From assembly GCA_006503535.1 (NCBI GenBank), contig QYRS01000002.1:2976001-3040000 (forward strand): a stretch of DNA of 64,000 nt, read 5' to 3'. The number at the start of each line of letters is the position of its first letter. Position 1 is the stretch's first letter. Position numbers and translations under genes: made by a program. The stretch comes from Arthrinium phaeospermum. Taxonomy: Eukaryota; Ascomycota; Sordariomycetes; Amphisphaeriales; Apiosporaceae. Of the stretch, positions 61,789-64,000 are shown piece by piece. Below the pieces are notes generated by a model, which saw only the letters and a list, made by a program, of their open reading frames with translations, did not search any database and was not told the origin of the DNA.

Positions 61789-64000
61789 CTACAAGTCTCG
61801 GACCAAACGAGCTCCACACCAAGCATATAGGTAGTTGCGTTGGTACCAGTTGACACTATACGTAACGGGTTAGTTACACAAAGATGCGGGTGTACTACGG
61901 CAAGGGCCGATCCGACTTACAAGGACTTTCGGCCGGCGATCCTGGGATGTGTAGCCCAGGATCCCCCGAGGACAATATTATGCTTGCCATCAAAGAAGTC
62001 GGCTTTTTGTATGGTCAGCGTTTGGGTATGGAACAAGGAAGGACACAATGTGGAGGGTATTGGGGTACCCATACCGGTGTAGCCTGGGTACAAAGTCATG
62101 GGCTCGAAGCCTTCGTGCTTCTCGAGGGGGGAACTGGTCCATTCCCAGACACCCCCCATCTGGCCCTGCCCCGCGAGCCGGTCGCCGTGAGCCGTCACGG
62201 CGACAGGGTGCCAATGCTTGAAACCGACATTGGCATCGGTCAGGTCAGCAAAAATTCCGTCCATTTCAGACGACTTGCCGCTGACCCAGTTCGAGCCCTT
62301 GGACGGTGGGGTCTCCTCGACACCATTGTTGACAAGATGGCTGTACATGCCAGCGTCAGTCCATAGTCTTTCTGTTGTGCTGCGCGGTCAACTATGATGA
62401 AAGTCAGATTACGTACCCGTTTACAGCCGGAACCGTCTTCCCAAGCGTACGCTCGGCTTGTTCCTGCCTCATATAGTCAACGTGAGTATAGACGCTTCGG
62501 GCCTCCTCGAGAGTTGGGATGCGCCCACCCATCCAGGCGGCACATCCAGCTAGCTCATCATATGAGGCGAAGATTGGCCAGTCGAGCGCATATTGGAGGG
62601 GCACAAGCCCGTATACAGTCCTGACAGACTTGCCCTCTAGAAAGGAGCTGGGCACTGCATGTGTTGTGTGGCCTAGACCGTTGAGCCTCCCATTTCCGGC
62701 GATTCCATTAGTGTGGCCGTCGACATCGCCATTAGTACCATTGCTGGTTTGTGTCTCATTATCTGCCCACGAGGCGGGCAGCTTCGTCGCCTGGGTATCG
62801 TACATGTATTGCGCATACTGCCAGAGTTAGTCATGTAAGTAGGAGGTCGATGGTTTTGTTTACCTCTTCGTTGGTGATCGGGCGTCCTTTAGCCTGGAAG
62901 GCATGCACGTTCGCCTGTCTCGCAGGCTTTTCATTATCCCTAAAGATGACGATCAGTGGAAGACCTAGCGGCCTGCGGATCGTTCATACATACCAACCGA
63001 AATGGCCCTGGAAGTCAAGTTTGTCTTGAGGGTCGTTCATACCAATAGTGATACATTGCTCGGGAATGTCGAACCACACATTGTCTTTCCGCTCGTTGTA
63101 AGCCTTCTCAGCAAGAGCCTTGAAGTCCGGCGTTACGGTGTGAGAAGGTGGGCGGGTTTTGTCGCTTTGCAACATCATGTAGAGAAGTGTTTCCATGTGC
63201 ATGATCTCGTGCTCAAATCCAACCCAGATGGCTCTTCCTACACCTCTGGGGATCGAGTCTTGGCCATCTTCATAGAGCTTGATGAGTTTAGCCCGGACTC
63301 GTTCTTGGTAGCTGAGTATATCCTCAACAGCAGGCCACTCATCAGGGATCTCCGAGTGGGCATGGCAATGATCTGGATTATCGACATCGGGATCTATGCC
63401 TCTTTCGAAGATGGAATGGTAAAATGCAGGCTCTGTAGGGGCCAGCTTGGTCACTTTGCCGAGCTGGATATCCAAGAAGGCAGGAATGTGCCCCAAGTAG
63501 AAGATGCAGGCGTTGCGCAGCTTGATAGGCTTGTCAAGCAGCTCCTCATTGGGCAGCATGCGTTGCGTGACGGTATCCCAGCTAAACCAAAGGTTCTTCC
63601 AGTCATCGAGAGATGGGAGAGGTGCCTGAGCATACTGAGAGGGCTTCCGGCCGAACTCCATGGTGGTGGGCTTGGTCAGTAGGTGCAACCCTACAAGTTG
63701 GGTGTGTCAGCTGGGTTAAACCGGGCGGGAAAACCTGTCGATGACAGAAAGAAGGAAGGGAGTGCTCGGTCATAATTTATCAGTATCATGATGGCAGAAG
63801 AGACCGGGTGAAGTGCGCAATATGCGCTACTTGAAGAAGGCATCCCGAGTGGTCTGACTATGGACTAGGGAAATGTGGGGGAAGGGTGCTTATTCGTCCA
63901 GATGTCCTCGAAGAGATTTGTGCCCAAGCTTGCCTCGGGTTGGACAGCAGAACGGGAAGGAAAGAGTAACTCACCGTATTCGTCGCCTTCGACCATCCAT
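61789..64000 (-). CDS. EGT1: Ergothioneine biosynthesis protein Egt1 (C-terminal part, 5' end off window)
   Basis: Bifunctional enzyme that trimethylates histidine to hercynine and then makes the hercynylcysteine sulfoxide. In the window are the end of the methyltransferase region and the whole sulfoxide-synthase half. Exons: 63975-64000 (partial), 62994-63690, 62864-62939, 62417-62817, 61921-62340, 61789-61855, in phase, stop at 61789. The DinB-like domain carries the iron-binding HxxxHxE motif in GFEHEIMHMETLLYM. The FGE-sulfatase domain follows (ITNEEYAQYMYD, AAWMGGRIPTLEEAR, GGVWEWTSSPL, VLGGSWATHPRIAGRKSFVN, WYQRNYLYAWCGARLVRDL). An Asn/Gly-rich linker (TSNGTNGDVDGHTNG) interrupts the FGE part, as in other fungal Egt1. 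The intron before the DinB domain is 284 nt, the longest in the window. Confidence 0.94.

Overview
The window looks like nuclear DNA of a filamentous ascomycete (Pezizomycotina, most likely a Sordariomycete; I cannot name the species). The evidence is: protein-coding genes broken by short introns of about 46-135 nt with GTANGT donors, CTAAC/CTGAC-type branch points and YAG acceptors; exons with C/G-rich third codon positions; fungal-specific families (Zn2Cys6 regulator, Anp1 mannosyltransferase, Egt1, Nma111, fungal rhodopsin-domain membrane protein); and one AT-rich block of the kind left by repeat-induced point mutation (RIP). I rebuilt the exon structures by hand by following reading phase across splice sites. 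Every multi-exon gene listed closes in phase unless its entry says otherwise.

Layout, left to right. 1-7 kb, all on the minus strand: the 5' part of a Gea/GBF1-type ARF-GEF, an Anp1-family Golgi mannosyltransferase and a DHA2-type MFS transporter. 7-12.6 kb is gene-poor, with one broken reading frame at 10.7-11.4 kb. 12.65-13.9 kb holds a five-exon FAH-family hydrolase (+). 13.9-23.1 kb is the largest gene desert. It contains a short membrane-protein gene broken by four apparent indels (18.8-19.2 kb) and a small Cys-rich ORF (21.4 kb). 23.1-27.2 kb (-): exocyst subunit Exo70 and a class-III PLP aminotransferase. 30.4-30.9 kb (-): a small protein with an Arg-rich stretch followed by an acidic tract. 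32.1-35.0 kb (+): a large secreted subtilisin. 38.9-41.3 kb (-): a Zn2Cys6 transcription factor. 46.2-48.0 kb (-) and 49.3-52.5 kb (+): a divergent pair, Ula1 (NEDD8 E1 regulatory half) and the nuclear HtrA-like protease Nma111. 53.1-61.0 kb: a LaeA/UMTA-like methyltransferase (-), an alpha/beta hydrolase (-), a rhodopsin-domain membrane protein (+) and eIF2B-alpha/Gcn3 (+). 61.8-64 kb (-): the C-terminal two thirds of ergothioneine synthase Egt1, running off the right edge.

Most of the genes are conserved housekeeping functions: membrane traffic (Gea, Exo70), Golgi glycosylation (Anp1), neddylation (Ula1), translation control (Gcn3), protein quality control or apoptosis (Nma111) and redox protection (Egt1). 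Accessory genes are interspersed (MFS pump, subtilisin, FAH hydrolase, aminotransferase, methyltransferase/hydrolase/rhodopsin group). I see no PKS, NRPS or terpene core gene, so I do not call a biosynthetic cluster. I found no convincing tRNA, rRNA, CRISPR array or intact transposon.

The items most worth a second look are the multiply frameshifted short gene at 18.8 kb, the one-base frameshift in the last codons of GCN3 (both could be real decay or residual indel errors in the assembly), two probable GC-AG introns within 4 kb, and the long gene-free but not AT-rich intervals.
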